Shown piece by piece: positions 39,501-51,055 of a DNA stretch of 64,000 nucleotides. Numbering within the stretch: the stretch's first letter is position 1; each line of letters starts with the position of its first letter. The notes under the pieces are model-generated. The model did not search any database. It worked only from the letters and a program-made list of their open reading frames with translations, and was not told where the DNA came from. The DNA is taken from positions 18,207,313 through 18,271,312 of the forward strand of contig VZDJ01007755.1 in NCBI GenBank assembly GCA_008694505.1, written 5' to 3'. The translations under genes and the position numbers were made by a program. The stretch is from Cyanoderma ruficeps (Eukaryota > Chordata > Aves > Passeriformes > Timaliidae).

Positions 39501-41403
39501 AGAATCAGACTACAGTGAGAAAGGAACAGTGCAAAATGTTATTCGGTTCATTTCTGCAAATGCAATAGAAATATCCTGATCACGGCATAACCAGTAAGAC
39601 AGAGTATTTCCTCGATAATACTCTTTATTTCATGCTTAGTAAACATTTATTAAATGTCATTGCCTTGAAAGCAGAGAGCAGTATGCCTTCCTAACCTCCT
39701 ATAAGAACCCAAAAACCATGCTGATTTCCAGGTCTGAAATTCAGGAAAAAAGCCTGATGGAAAAGACAAAAGGCAGGGCAGTGATACTTCACAATACTGT
39801 TTGGCTGTTAAATTTTATTTCTTTTGATATCCACAATCTACATTGCCTGATGCAGTGAAATTCCAGAACTCTGCATGAAAACTGAGGTTAATGCAACTTG
39901 CCATTACTTACTCTTCTCAGACAGCAAATTAAAAAGCTATGAATACCTGAGGTATCAAAGCGGAAACATTTTTTGTGACTTCTGAGGCTCCAGAGAGACT
40001 GATTTTTGAATATTTAGGCAATATTATCTAGTTTGCAAAAATTCTTGCCACCGAATATATCAACACCACTAAGCTAAGTGCAACTGTAATTGGAATGGGG
40101 GAAAGAATCTCTATGTAATATCATGAAAATATTTTTTTTTCTGGCAAGAAGCCATTGCACTGCCAAAAGCAGAAACTGAAACTGCTTTGGGTTTTTAACT
40201 TTCTTTTTCTGAGAGAGCACAAAAGTAAATACAAAATAAGAAAAAACATCTACTTCAGAAGTTCAATAACTAAAATGCTGTGCCTCCACTTATAAAATAC
40301 TCAAATCAGTGCAACTAAAGTTTACCCCGAATTTGCTGTTTGACTTCATCATGTAAGAGCAATTGCTCTCAGAAATAATTAAACAGTTCTCCATCTCAGA
40401 GTATCTGATATGCTCGATATGACAGACAAAACAAATTTTCAAAACTCATTACCAGGAAATGCTTACATTGGTATAACCTGAGTAGGAGGTTTTATGGGTA
40501 GGAATTACATCTCTGTATCACTAACAAAGATGTTATCTACCACTAGACCAACATGTTTTCTTTAAATTTTTTTTAGTGTTATTCAGTAATATCCATATAG
40601 AGGTGCAAGATATAATCAAAAGTTTGTCCACAGTAGGTGTTTTCTGTGCATATGGAGAACTGCTTTAGTAATGGTAAACTGCATTTTTTTGATTCTTAAA
40701 GCCATCACCTTTTATAGAAGTGCACCTATAAGAACAAGCCTACTTCAAGTGCCTAGCTCAAAAACCAGAGAAAAAGAAGAGTGCAAGTTACTCAAAGGCA
40801 AGATATCAGATTGCTCTAGAGAACTACAACTTTAGAGGGCATGAATTTTAACTATCACTGCAAAAAAAAAGTTACTTAGAAGCAGATCTTAGCTTTCATG
40901 GGAGTAGGTATTCATACATTCCATTTATTTTGAGATACATTTAGAGCATTAAAATACATCTAATGCCACACAACAGTGGCAGCAGTTGTATTTGCTTCAA
41001 GAGATTAGGTAGAACTAAATAAAAAACATGCAGTGCAGTGGTTTACCTCCCTTTATCTTATATTTGCATAGAGAAAAAATCCTTAGCAAGTGTTTTACTA
41101 GTTTCTATTTTGTACCCTAAAAAAACTGGGGGAAAAAAATGACCCTGTAAAACAGGACCACTGTAGCATGAGATCTACTCAACAAAAACATCTTTGTTAC
41201 CAAGTAAAGATTTTAATTGGGGGTTTAGGATTGCTCCTAGTACTTCAGAGCAGTTTTGGAACAAAAACGGGAAACAAAGTTCTTTGAATGTCTAATTAAA
41301 GTCATTCACACACTATTAAATACAGGTGGTCAATTTTTATATATTTTAACTGTGTTATAAGAAATTATATACCCATATGTAGCAACGAATTTGTCAAACT
41401 CAC

Positions 41404-41490
41404 CAAGATTCCAGAAGGAACCTTTTCATGGGCAGCAACACCACTTCTATTTGAGTCATCTTCAAGAACATCCTTTTCTGAGTTATGCAT
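41404..41490 (-). CDS. LPIN2: Candidate alternative first coding exon of LPIN2 (N-terminal extension)
   Basis: The minus strand has an ATG at 41488-41490 with an in-frame TAG four codons upstream. A 29-codon open frame follows (MHNSEKDVLEDDSNRSGVAA, then HEKVPSGIL) and ends exactly at a consensus donor GTGAGT (41398-41403) in phase 0. Splicing to exon 2 (36470) continues through Ser-Gln-Thr into the normal Met-Asn-Tyr-Val-Gly, giving 919 residues. LPIN1 has isoforms that begin a few residues before the same Met, so the design has precedent. No transcript evidence here. The exon may extend upstream as 5' UTR, or it may be a chance frame. Confidence 0.5.
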
Positions 41491-41697
41491 CTCAGAAAAC
41501 TAACTTTCCACAATACAGGTAAACGCAACAATTACAGCCATAACAAAACGTCGTAGCAGCACTTCTTCTCTTCTCATAGAGGCAGAAGAACTCTGTAAAC
41601 CTCGTCTCTTACAGGAAACTGCTTGGTATACATTCCCACGCAGAATTACGAGTAAAAAGGAAGTGCTTCTTTAAGAAAGCTCACACAAACTCCCTCA

Positions 41698-41823
41698 CCA
41701 ATAGGCTTTGCTTGAAATGTCCCGGCCCTCTTGCCCTCTCCCAGATAAGTAACAACATGGGCTGACTTTGCCATATGTTTGCACTGATAGGTGATCATCT
41801 TGGTTTGCATCACGTCACGTGAC
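41698..41823 (-). promoter_or_regulatory. Candidate alternative LPIN2 promoter motifs (CACGTG palindrome, CCAAT, CRE-like)
   Basis: Within 125 bp upstream (minus strand) of the candidate exon lie a perfect 10-bp palindrome GTCACGTGAC at 41814-41823 (E-box of the CLEAR/USF type), an adjoining TGACGTGATGCAAA combining a CRE half-site with a C/EBP-ATF-like element (41804-41818), and a CCAAT box at 41698-41702 read on the plus strand. No CpG island. Promoter activity is inferred. Confidence 0.4.
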
Positions 41824-44800
41824 ACAGCTGAAGCTCCCACGAAAACAGGGATTTAGTTAATGATTCTTAAGCAAAGTCTACATTAGCTCACTCGAGACTT
41901 TTCACCCACTGTTGCAACTCCACCACTGGCAGCAGCACTCAAAGTCCTGGTTCAGCCTAAGTCAAGCCCGCCTGCTGACACTCCATGGGCTGCTCCCTCT
42001 GCTGATGGCGTCACTGGGGCAGCCGCCGTGTGTGATACAGCACATTTCACAACATTTCAGGGTCTGCTATTTGCACTTTTCTCCCTCCTTCTTCAAACTG
42101 AAATTACATAATAATAGTAAAGAGACAACTGACCTGGTGTCAAGTTTACACTAAACCATATAAAACCAATGCACACTAAAATGAACATTTGTTTTTCTGT
42201 GGAAATGTTCTTACTTTCTTCAAACAGAATTGTAAAGCAGTATAACGCGAGTGTGTGGACAAAACATACAAGCTTTTTAAATAACTAGCTCCATGACTCA
42301 GAATAAGAATTGATTTTTCATCTGAGGAATTCTGAAATGTCATTACTTATCTAAATAAAATAATGCATAGGTGAAATAACTTGAGGAAGAGAAGTAGTAT
42401 AAGGAACCAGTTTTGTCCCAGAATGCTAGAGACATTCTCTGAGGACCATCAATATTCCCTCAACATAGACAAGTTCCCACTAGCCTAAACCCATGCAGTT
42501 CCTTCCCATCCTCGTGGGGTTACTGTGTGTCTGCTCAGGAGACTGTGGAGGATTGCTTCTTCAATTAAAAACTTAAAAAAAAAATTATCCAGGACCCTAC
42601 TACTATTCCTCCTCTAAGTTTTGTAAACTCATGTAAAAGACTTTGATGCAAGGACAGTGAACTACATTATAGGTTCTGAACCACATACAGGATGCAGCCA
42701 AACAGCTTGGAAGTTTCCAAAATAATTAATGAACTACACTCAAGTCCAAAATTGCATCAGTGTCAATGACAAAATCCTAAACTGAGTGTTGGGATTCCTA
42801 CATCTGCAATAAGGTTATAATAAACTGCTGCTATATCTGAACCCTTTCCTAGACACTGAATAAGTTCATATTTCATCTGGCTCTTACAGGAAAAACTAAT
42901 GGGTTTTTTAGCAAACATGACAAGTATTTTTATAGAATATTATGAATTACTAGACACACTCAATTTCTCCTTCCTGTTCATCATTCCTTTATCCTGTATG
43001 TCCCATTAAAATACAGAATAAAACATAGAGTTATGAGCAAAATGAAAGCCAAATTCATAAGCCAGTGCTTCTTTTCAAACACTATTGACTTCATTTTATG
43101 TTGGGTTCTTTTTTTTTCCGTGACTTCTGCACTATTTCAATATTGTTCAGTATTTCAGATGGACATTATTTTCTTCAAGGCTCATAAAAGTGTTTAATGC
43201 AACAGCTTTTCTAGAATACAGATAAAATTGTGTCACTGCAGTAAGGTAAGATTTAGGCAGGTCATAAGTTTTGCACATTTTGTTAGCTCTTGTCTTTTAC
43301 TTCTCAATATTAATAAGTAAAACATAATTCCTGCTGAGTAAGTTTAAGCACTATGTTATGTACTTACAAGTTGCACAGGAAAATTAGCTTTCATTTTGAA
43401 AAGCAAATACCTCAAATTTGGAAGTCTTAGAAGCAATGTTTTCCATGCAACCTTAATGAAGCTCCCTGGTGTAGGCAGGTTTTCCTGTGGTGTAGTCTCA
43501 GAAAGCACTTATAAGGTTTTTCACTAGACTCACACAAGTTAATAATGCTGACAAAGATCATTCACCATCCTATGTTCTTTCGTCAATCTGCTCTTTGTGG
43601 GTCTACACATTTTGTCCTATTGCTCATTAGTCAAAATCCCTGATGGGAAGCATGATTCCATTTTTAAAACATAGTTTTCTGCAGCAATTGTCATAATACA
43701 TTCAACTGCATTTCATTTAGTTTTACAGCATCTCAGAGATGCAGTATTTTTTTCACCTATGCAATGAAAAATTTAGGACAGATTAGGAATTAAACATGCA
43801 CATATAGAATTCAAATTTTTCAGATTCTTCCTCTTTCTTTTACCTCTTTTCACATTGCCTCAATTAGCTACATTTGCAGCTGCAAATCAGATTTCTTTTT
43901 AATGACCATCTGGGATATATAGAAGTCTCACTGCCTGTGAAAATGACATTTAAGTGATCATTGGGTTGTACTGTATAGGAACTGTAGAACAAATGCCACC
44001 AGAAAAGAGCTACAGGGCATTTCCCCAGTTTTCATTAGTGCATAGCATTCTGAGTTCTGGAAAGAAGGAAGCACAAATCCTACAGACACAGCTGCTATCA
44101 GCACACTATCCCAGTTCACTCAGAGCTCAGAATAAACATGCCAAGCCAAATGAATGGACCAAATCCTTCTCTAATTAATATACCCTAATAGATATGGCAA
44201 GTACAGGAGAACCTTTGTTCACGTTCCAATTATATCCTTCACCCCACCCTGTCACACATAATTTTACTACTATCAACCAAGAATGAAACACAACAGTTCT
44301 CAATGTCAGGATGGATTGTGACAATTTTTAGTCTCACAGCCCATCCTGACACTGGACAAGGTCCTTTCTCCACAAGGCTCAATTCCAGTTCCAAAATTCC
44401 AACACTTCTCTATTTTCATGCACTTTTATGCTTTGCTTATTAGGTGCACAAAAAAAAAAAAAAAAAGTGGAGGAGTTGCCAATTCTCCTACACAGATTAC
44501 AAAAATTAGACTGGAGCTGAAAACACTCTTTTGTGCCCAAGTTCTTGGTCCCAGCCCTGGTCTGAAGCATCTGCTTACAGAGACTGTAAATAAAGCTCTG
44601 CTCATTCCAGACCGCGCTAAAACACATTCAGCACAACATCTCTGATACTCTTAAGTGCAAAAGTCTATCCCTTCTCTATATTAATGTTTAAACTTAATTC
44701 AAATGTAATTAACTTTCCTAAAATAAAGATTACCATGACTAACAGAAAACATACTGAATGAAGATTATCTGCCTCACAGGCCTCCTGAAAGAGAGACACA

Positions 44801-47800
44801 AATTTTTTCTGAAAGAAAACAGCTAGAGTTTTTCCTCTATCAGTATGCAAAAATATCAAGTGCCACTTGATATTATTATTAAAAAAACAATAATATACTT
44901 GCTAAGATTTTCCATACAAAAGCTTAAGGTACCTAAAATATAACATGGAATTAAATTTCTAATTTTAGTAAACTAAAAAAAAAGAAAAAGCTCTATCACA
45001 AGTAATAACAGCATGTACAAGAATTCAAGCAGGTAATAGATGTCAGAAAAACACTAGTGATGCGAAATGTATTGTTCACTAAACTGGTGGTTAAAAATTA
45101 AAATCGAATTAGTTTTGCACCTATGATGCAACATGGTAAATTCAATGCCTTCAAGATTTCCTGTCAGGTGGAATCAAGAATAGCTCAAATCAAAACATTC
45201 TGCAGTGCAACTTAACTACTTTTTAATCACCGGAGGGGAAAAAATAGCAAGAAAGGAAATCCACAGTTTATTTGGAGTTAGTGTAATTGTGTCAGTTTTA
45301 TCTGTATGATCTGCTATGAATCATCTGATTTCAGTGTTACAGTATCTTTCCTTAAATAAATTTGAGCATTTTCTTTTTTTAAAAAAAAAGTTATCCTTTT
45401 TTTTCCTGTTTACAAAGAAACGCCAGTGAGGACAGTGAATACTTTAAGAGTTCATAAATTGAGTTTTACTGGCAAAATGATCAGTTTAATCAAAAACTTA
45501 GGTTATACATACACAAAATGTTCTTGCGCACGTGGAAACCTTAACTTCTTTCAAGGTACGGGAAAAAGTAACTGGCTAATCCAAGAGAGCAGCGCTTCGG
45601 GATCTGCCTGGGCATATCCCACACCACCCCCTGCCACACTCCACGTATTTCCAGTAACACAGACTCTTGTAAGGCCACATCATCCTTGGCTGAACTTATT
45701 TCCAGACACATAACACAGAAACCAACGTTTCTGAACAGAAATTCTATCAATCTCATTTTTGGATGAGATGAGAGGTAGCAGATGAAGCTTTTCCTGTATG
45801 TTTCTAGAAAGCACTAAGTATTTCCTTAATAAGCAATCCAACAATCCCTTATCTTTGTTTTCTTCTTTAAACAACATTTCTTTCCAGGTGCTGACCTGCT
45901 CCAAGTATATTTAAACTTTTTTGCAACCTCCCAGGGTTTAGAAGTCAAAGCAAAAAACTACAGTCATGCATGCACACATGACATCTATCAATATCTAATC
46001 TATCTATTAGTGGTAAATGATTTGGTTACATTTAGAATGGATACACCAATATAAGATATGAGACTAGTAGAAACCTTCAGGTTGACAAGAACAGAAATAA
46101 TACTTATTCAGAGAAATACATATATGGAATACTTTAAGAGCTCTAAATATTATGTATATAAACAAGATACCTTTTTTCCCACTTAATAAGACACGATAAA
46201 ATTCTCCATATTGCTGAACTCATGAACATATATCAAAATAAAGCAATATCCCTAAATTTAATTTGCATATTAGTCTTGGCTATATTATTTGGTTGGGTAA
46301 AAATGCTAGTCTTACAGAATTCCCACACAGAGGTATTCACATGACATGTTGGGAAGAGAAAAATTATATACAGCTGAGCAAAGTGGCATATGCTTACTCT
46401 TTCAGCAAAGCCAATCCACTGCATTACTGAGTTGCAATGACCACAGAGGTCACATCTGGCTGAGGGATCTGCTCACCCCTAGCACACAGCAGCATGTCTG
46501 CACTGTCTGTACAGGACACAATACACCTGTGAAGTGGCCTCACAGATTTCTTGTTTGTCTTAACAGGCATACTTTTTCCTTCAGGGAATGAATGGCTTTA
46601 AGCCACCACTAAATACTTTTCTTCTTTAAATCACATCACATCAAAATCAAAATTCTAGTTAGGCGAGGAAGAGCCCATTACTTCCATTTCTAATGGAATC
46701 ACAGCTACAATTCATTATCCAAAGCACTTATTTGAAAGAATTTTGCAAAGAATCCTTTAAACATTTCCTTTAAAAGGCTTTTCATAACCATCAATTCAGA
46801 AGAAGTGTATTTCCTGAGGAGACAGCTAAAAAAAGACAAGTAAACCTAGAGGCACAGTCTAAGACCAGCTTAGCTGGCTTCAGCCACATACACCAACAGA
46901 AATATATCACCTACTACACTGCAGACTTTCCTATTACTTTGCATGTTTACATTTCTGGTATTGAACTTCAGCACTCTGGATAAAGAAATGGGCCAATTCA
47001 TCAGCTAAAAATCTCACCCGTTCAATCAGCACACACAGAAGCAATGAGGAAGTGTCCTTCAGTCTTGGGAAAATGAGTAACTCAGGACAACTTCTGACAA
47101 CTAATGTCAAATTACGTTACTGCAAAGGTGAAAGAAACTGACTAAAATATTTAGCTAGGAAGGTGAAGCTAGCATCCTTTCTTTGATAATTCCCTTGAAA
47201 TATAAATACAAGAAAAAAATCTCCAAAAAGTGTGCTTAAGCTTTGTCCTCAAGCAGAAGGACAATCTGACTTGACTGAGGATGACAGTTTCATATTAAAT
47301 CAGTCTGCCTGCCCAAACTGAAATGCAAGCATTAATGTAACAACCAAGCTGAGAAAGCAGCTAGGCAGATTAAATTCATTTTTAAGTGCCACATTCTTTG
47401 CAAAAGCACCAGTATTTTTTACTACACTTAAAGTGGATAATTCTATTTATAATTTAAAAAAAACCCCTCTGCTTACCTATGTAACAGTGAGATATGTCCA
47501 GAGATGACATCTTTGTATTACTATAGAACCTTAAACTGTAACTTCAACAAGATCATAAAGAATGTTCTCCAGATAGAAAAATCACTGGGATACAGTATGC
47601 TACTATGCTACGTTCTCAGAATGTGCCCAGTATGGGATGAAGACATTTAATATATACACTTTAGACTTTATTTGATCACAAACATATCACACACTGTTGT
47701 GTATAATCCCGAAGGCTTCTTCACTGTGGATATCTCTTAACATACAGCACTGAATCTCACACCAGTGTAAGATATGTCCTTTCATCCCCTTTCAGACAGT

Positions 47801-49144
47801 TACATAGAACATATTGCTAAACCATGATCTAACCAATGATTAAAAGTTATTTCATATTTAATGCAAAGCTAATTTTAAAAAATCCAATTTGTTAGAAATT
47901 CTAACTTAAGCACAGATTCTGTGTTCATGCAGGGACTGTGAGGAACTGCTTTCCTGTATGCAGTGATCTTGCACTTAAGACCCAAGACTGGAAAAGAAGA
48001 AAATCATGATCTAGACTATTAACCATTTGACCATTTTCCCGGAAGAGAAGCAACAATTGCAACTAATTTAACCTCTGGCTTTGACAAAGGCTCCCAAAGC
48101 GGCTTTGAACACAATTCTTTCACCTCTATCTGATCTAGGCTGCAAATTCTCTGAGGCAGAGGGTAAGTCATAAAGCATGCAATGCAAAAAAGGGCTGCTG
48201 GGGCCTCAAGGTACATAAAGAGGTGTCAAGTGCCCTAAGGAGAGTTTGGATTTCCCCCTAACTGATCAAGATTTTACACCAGTGGAAGGAAATGCTGCAG
48301 GTAGAGAGGGCATAAAATTCACTGCACTGCAAACCTGAAACGTTTTGTGTGGATATCTTCCAAGAAAACAGTAACAAAGAATTATACTTACTTTTGCAAC
48401 AACCCAAAATACTAACTACCAAGAAGAAGAAGAAATATTAAGTACCCAGAGTAAGTTCACACACCATCTCTGTTACAGGCCACTAAAAAACTCAAACATT
48501 CTGATACGCTTAACTGAAAAGTTATAACCTTAAAAATAAGCTGTAATTGCTGACGAGAGCTATTCAGCACTATTCTAGTTATTCCTACTGCTACAAAGAA
48601 TAATACCAGGTAACAGCAATTCAAAGTTCCTGGCATCCTGAGATCATCTAGAAACTTTTTAACTTTAGCATATCAGTTTAATAGTCTATTATACAACACT
48701 AATATATGTTTATGGAGCACCTCACTTTACAGCGCTCAAGTAAAGAGATCTTCCTTGATTTTTGTAAGGGGTGGCAAAACTCTTTACATTCCTGTATGTT
48801 CTGGGATGCAAAGGAACTATAGCAGGGGCTAGGAGAAAACACACAACTTTTGGCCCTGGGTGGAGGTAACTGCCTAGTATGTGTACAAAAAAAAATTGGT
48901 CATGTATCCACAAAGTGATAGACATGCCCACACTTTAAAAAACCAAGAGAATGCATTTCGTGACTTATGACTTTTCATTACAAATGATGAATACCTGTAC
49001 GCTCTTAAAATGTATGTAATGATACATATTTTTTTTCTATTTCACACACATTAGGTGTTTAATATGCAAAATTGTCCCAAGAAATGCCTGTGAAGTACAA
49101 AAAACCCCAACCAACCAAAGAAAACCAGGACAGACTCCAAGGAG

Positions 49145-49205
49145 TTGTACTTCAGTGATGCTTGTGGGTTCCTTACAACTTGGAATATTCTATGACTCTA
49201 AGGAC
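49145..49205 (+). mobile_element. CR1 3' tail, plus orientation
   Basis: GGGTTCCTTACAACTTGGAATATTCTATGACTCTAAGG matches the CR1 terminus with its ATTCTATG octamer. Located just 3' of the CpG island, in LPIN2 intron 1. Confidence 0.7.
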
Positions 49206-50045
49206 TAAATTTTGTAAGGTTGTCTGTCATCTTCTCTGACAGTATCCTGAATAATAGCATATACCAATGGTATACGGCTAACAAATACATTCTTGTAACA
49301 ACAATGGAATTTTGTTGGGGAAGGGAGGGGGGGTGGGAAGGTAACCAGATGATGGGCACGTATGTAGTGCAGCCACAACACAGGTATATATATGACATCA
49401 TTTTTCTGGACCGAAATGCACAGGCTTACACAGCATCCTGCTCTACCAAAAATCACCCAGCCTCCTACACGTACTCGGTAACCGCTTCAGGAGAGGAAAA
49501 ACGCAGTTCACCCAAATTAAACCAGACGCACACTTGGCAAGACCCCAACGAGAAGCAAGCGAAAAAATGCGGGCAGCGCAGCTCCACTTCAGACTCCCCA
49601 GAGCAGAGGGACAAACACGGGAGGCAGAGGCGGAGCGCCCCGCCGGAGCCGGAGCTCACTGCCCGAGTTGAGGGGAAGGCGCTGGGCAGCAAAGCGAGGC
49701 GAGGCGAGGCACGTATCCCGATGTGCCAGAGCGGCACCGCCAGGCGCGCCGGGAACACCGGCGCTCCCGCCACCCCCGTGTCGCGGTGGGGCGGCAGCGC
49801 CGGGCGCCGCCCCCACCCCCGGTCTGCCCGGCCGCACACCGGGCAGCCGGGGCACGGCAGGGGATGGTTCNTTCCCCTCCGCTCCGCCGCCCTGGGCTGC
49901 GGGGAACTGCGGGGAACTACGGGCAGCGCCGGGAGCGCTGGCAGCGCCGGCCGGGCGGCCCCGCTTCGCAGCGACGGTTCCGGGGAGGCTCTCACGGTTC
50001 TCAGCGGGGAGCGAGCCCGGGCTGGCAGCCGGGGCAGGGCCTGCG

Positions 50046-50090
50046 CCGCCCTCCCTTCCTCCCGCTCTCCCTCCCTCCCTCCCTGCCCGG
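50046..50090 (-). repeat. G-run array at the start of LPIN2 intron 1
   Basis: The plus strand is CTCCCTTCCTCCCGCTCTCC followed by repeated CTCC/CTCCC. On the transcribed RNA strand this gives at least five GGG tracts, about 100-140 nt after the exon 1 donor. Confidence 0.65.
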
Positions 50091-50191
50091 TGGCCGCCCG
50101 GGCTCTCCCGGCGCCGCCGCTTGTGCCCCGCACGCAGGCAGGGACACCTCGCGCCGAGCCGACCCGGCGACAGCGGCCCCTTCCCGCTTAC

Positions 50192-50350
50192 CTCGAGCGA
50201 GGCCCGGCGGGAGCCGGCGCCAGCCGAGGAGGGACGGACGGTGGCTGTATGGATGGATGGAGGGATGGAGGGAGAGAGGGAGGGAGGGACGGGAGCGGGA
50301 GCCGGGGGAACCGCGCCCGGGCGGGTGCGAACTGCGCCAAGCGGCGGCCG
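50192..50350 (-). other. LPIN2: LPIN2 exon 1, non-coding (5' end approximate)
   Basis: A consensus donor GTAAGC at 50186-50191, minus strand, follows CCTCGCTCGAG inside the CpG island. Spliced to exon 2 it places nine bases before the ATG. There is no ATG on the minus strand in the exon, as expected for a clean 5' UTR. The transcription start cannot be fixed from sequence; 50350 is a guess. Confidence 0.65.
50240..50310 (+). repeat. GGAT/GGGA purine repeat with G-quadruplex potential
   Basis: GGATGGATGGAGGGATGG passes into GGGAGGGAGGGACGGGAGCGGG. Six G-tracts of three or more between 50278 and 50308 on the plus strand (the template strand of LPIN2), in or next to exon 1. Confidence 0.7.
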
Positions 50351-50417
50351 TTGGTGCAGCGCGTGCACGCCCGCGCGCGCTCCCGCTGGCGGCGGGGGCG
50401 CGCCCGGCCCGGGGCGC

Positions 50418-50428
50418 CACGTGACCTT
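50418..50428 (-). promoter_or_regulatory. E-box CACGTG overlapping an ERR-type AAGGTCA half-site
   Basis: On the minus strand the sequence reads CCAAGGTCACGTGGC. AAGGTCA (plus 50422-50428) is the core for estrogen-related receptors, and it overlaps the E-box CACGTG at 50418-50423, bound by USF, MITF/TFE or SREBP-class factors. It lies upstream of LPIN2 exon 1. Function is inferred from motif identity alone. Confidence 0.45.
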
Positions 50429-50799
50429 GGAGCGGCGCCGGGTAGGAGGGGGAAGGAGGCGCGCGTGCGCGGCGGGCGCGGCCCCGGGAACACGTATCGC
50501 GCCCCGGAGCCTCCCGCCGGGAACCCGTCCGGCCTCTCGGGAGCGGGGAGCAGCAGCGGAGCTCCCTCGGGAGCGGCTGTTTATAGCCGTGGTCTGAGCT
50601 GGGGCTCAGGGTTAGCACTTGGTGACAGCGCTGCCTTCACGGTGCTTGCCACTTCAGCCGTCTGTCACTGCATCCTTCTTCTGAAAGTTACCGGCCCACA
50701 CACAGGAGGAGGGGAAATATTTTTTATTTATACACATCTGTATACATACATACATATATATGTTATATAGGTATCATGGAGTAGTCTTTCTATATCTGT

Positions 50800-51055
50800 A
50801 TACCATAGTCTCAAGCTATGCCAGAGGAAGTTTCAGATGGACATTAGAGGGATTTTTTTCATGAGAAGGGTGATTAGACATTGGAATGGGACGCCCAGGG
50901 AGGTGGTGGAGTCACCATCCCTGGAGGTGTTTGAGGAAAGAACGTACGGTGGCATTCAGTGCCATCCATGGTCTGGTTGACACAATGATGTTTGGTCGTA
51001 GATCAAACTCAATGATCTTGGAGGTTTTTCCAACATAATTAATCCAACGACTCTG
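50800..51055 (+). mobile_element. CR1 3' end, plus orientation
   Basis: Reads GAAGTTTCAGATGGACATTAG.., GGGACGCCCAGGGAGGTGGTGGAGTCACCATCCCTGGAGGTGTTTGAGG, then CTCAATGATCTTGGAGGTTTTTCCAAC, the characteristic CR1 ORF2 end and 3' UTR. Lies upstream of the LPIN2 promoter. Confidence 0.85.

Larger units (their letters stand above)
49560..50600. promoter_or_regulatory. LPIN2: CpG-island promoter of LPIN2
   Basis: About 1 kb of very G+C- and CpG-rich sequence, in sharp contrast with the AT-rich DNA on both sides. Contains NRF1-like GCGTGCGC, GC boxes, an E-box CACGTG at 50418-50423 and G-runs. Long open frames on both strands here are a by-product of high GC, not genes. One undetermined base (N) is at 49871. 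Likely a ubiquitous promoter; whether it also fires on the plus strand is unknown. Confidence 0.85.

Noticed and set aside
41646..41840. 64-codon minus-strand frame just upstream of the candidate LPIN2 alternative exon
   Set aside because: Sits in the promoter-like stretch, ends before the candidate exon and has no recognisable domain; at most an upstream ORF.
49220..50770. A 516-codon plus-strand open frame and several overlapping 200-300-codon frames on both strands
   Set aside because: They coincide with the CpG island. High GC removes stops in every frame. The translations are Arg/Gly/Pro/Ala-rich with no domain, and the frame runs across an undetermined base.
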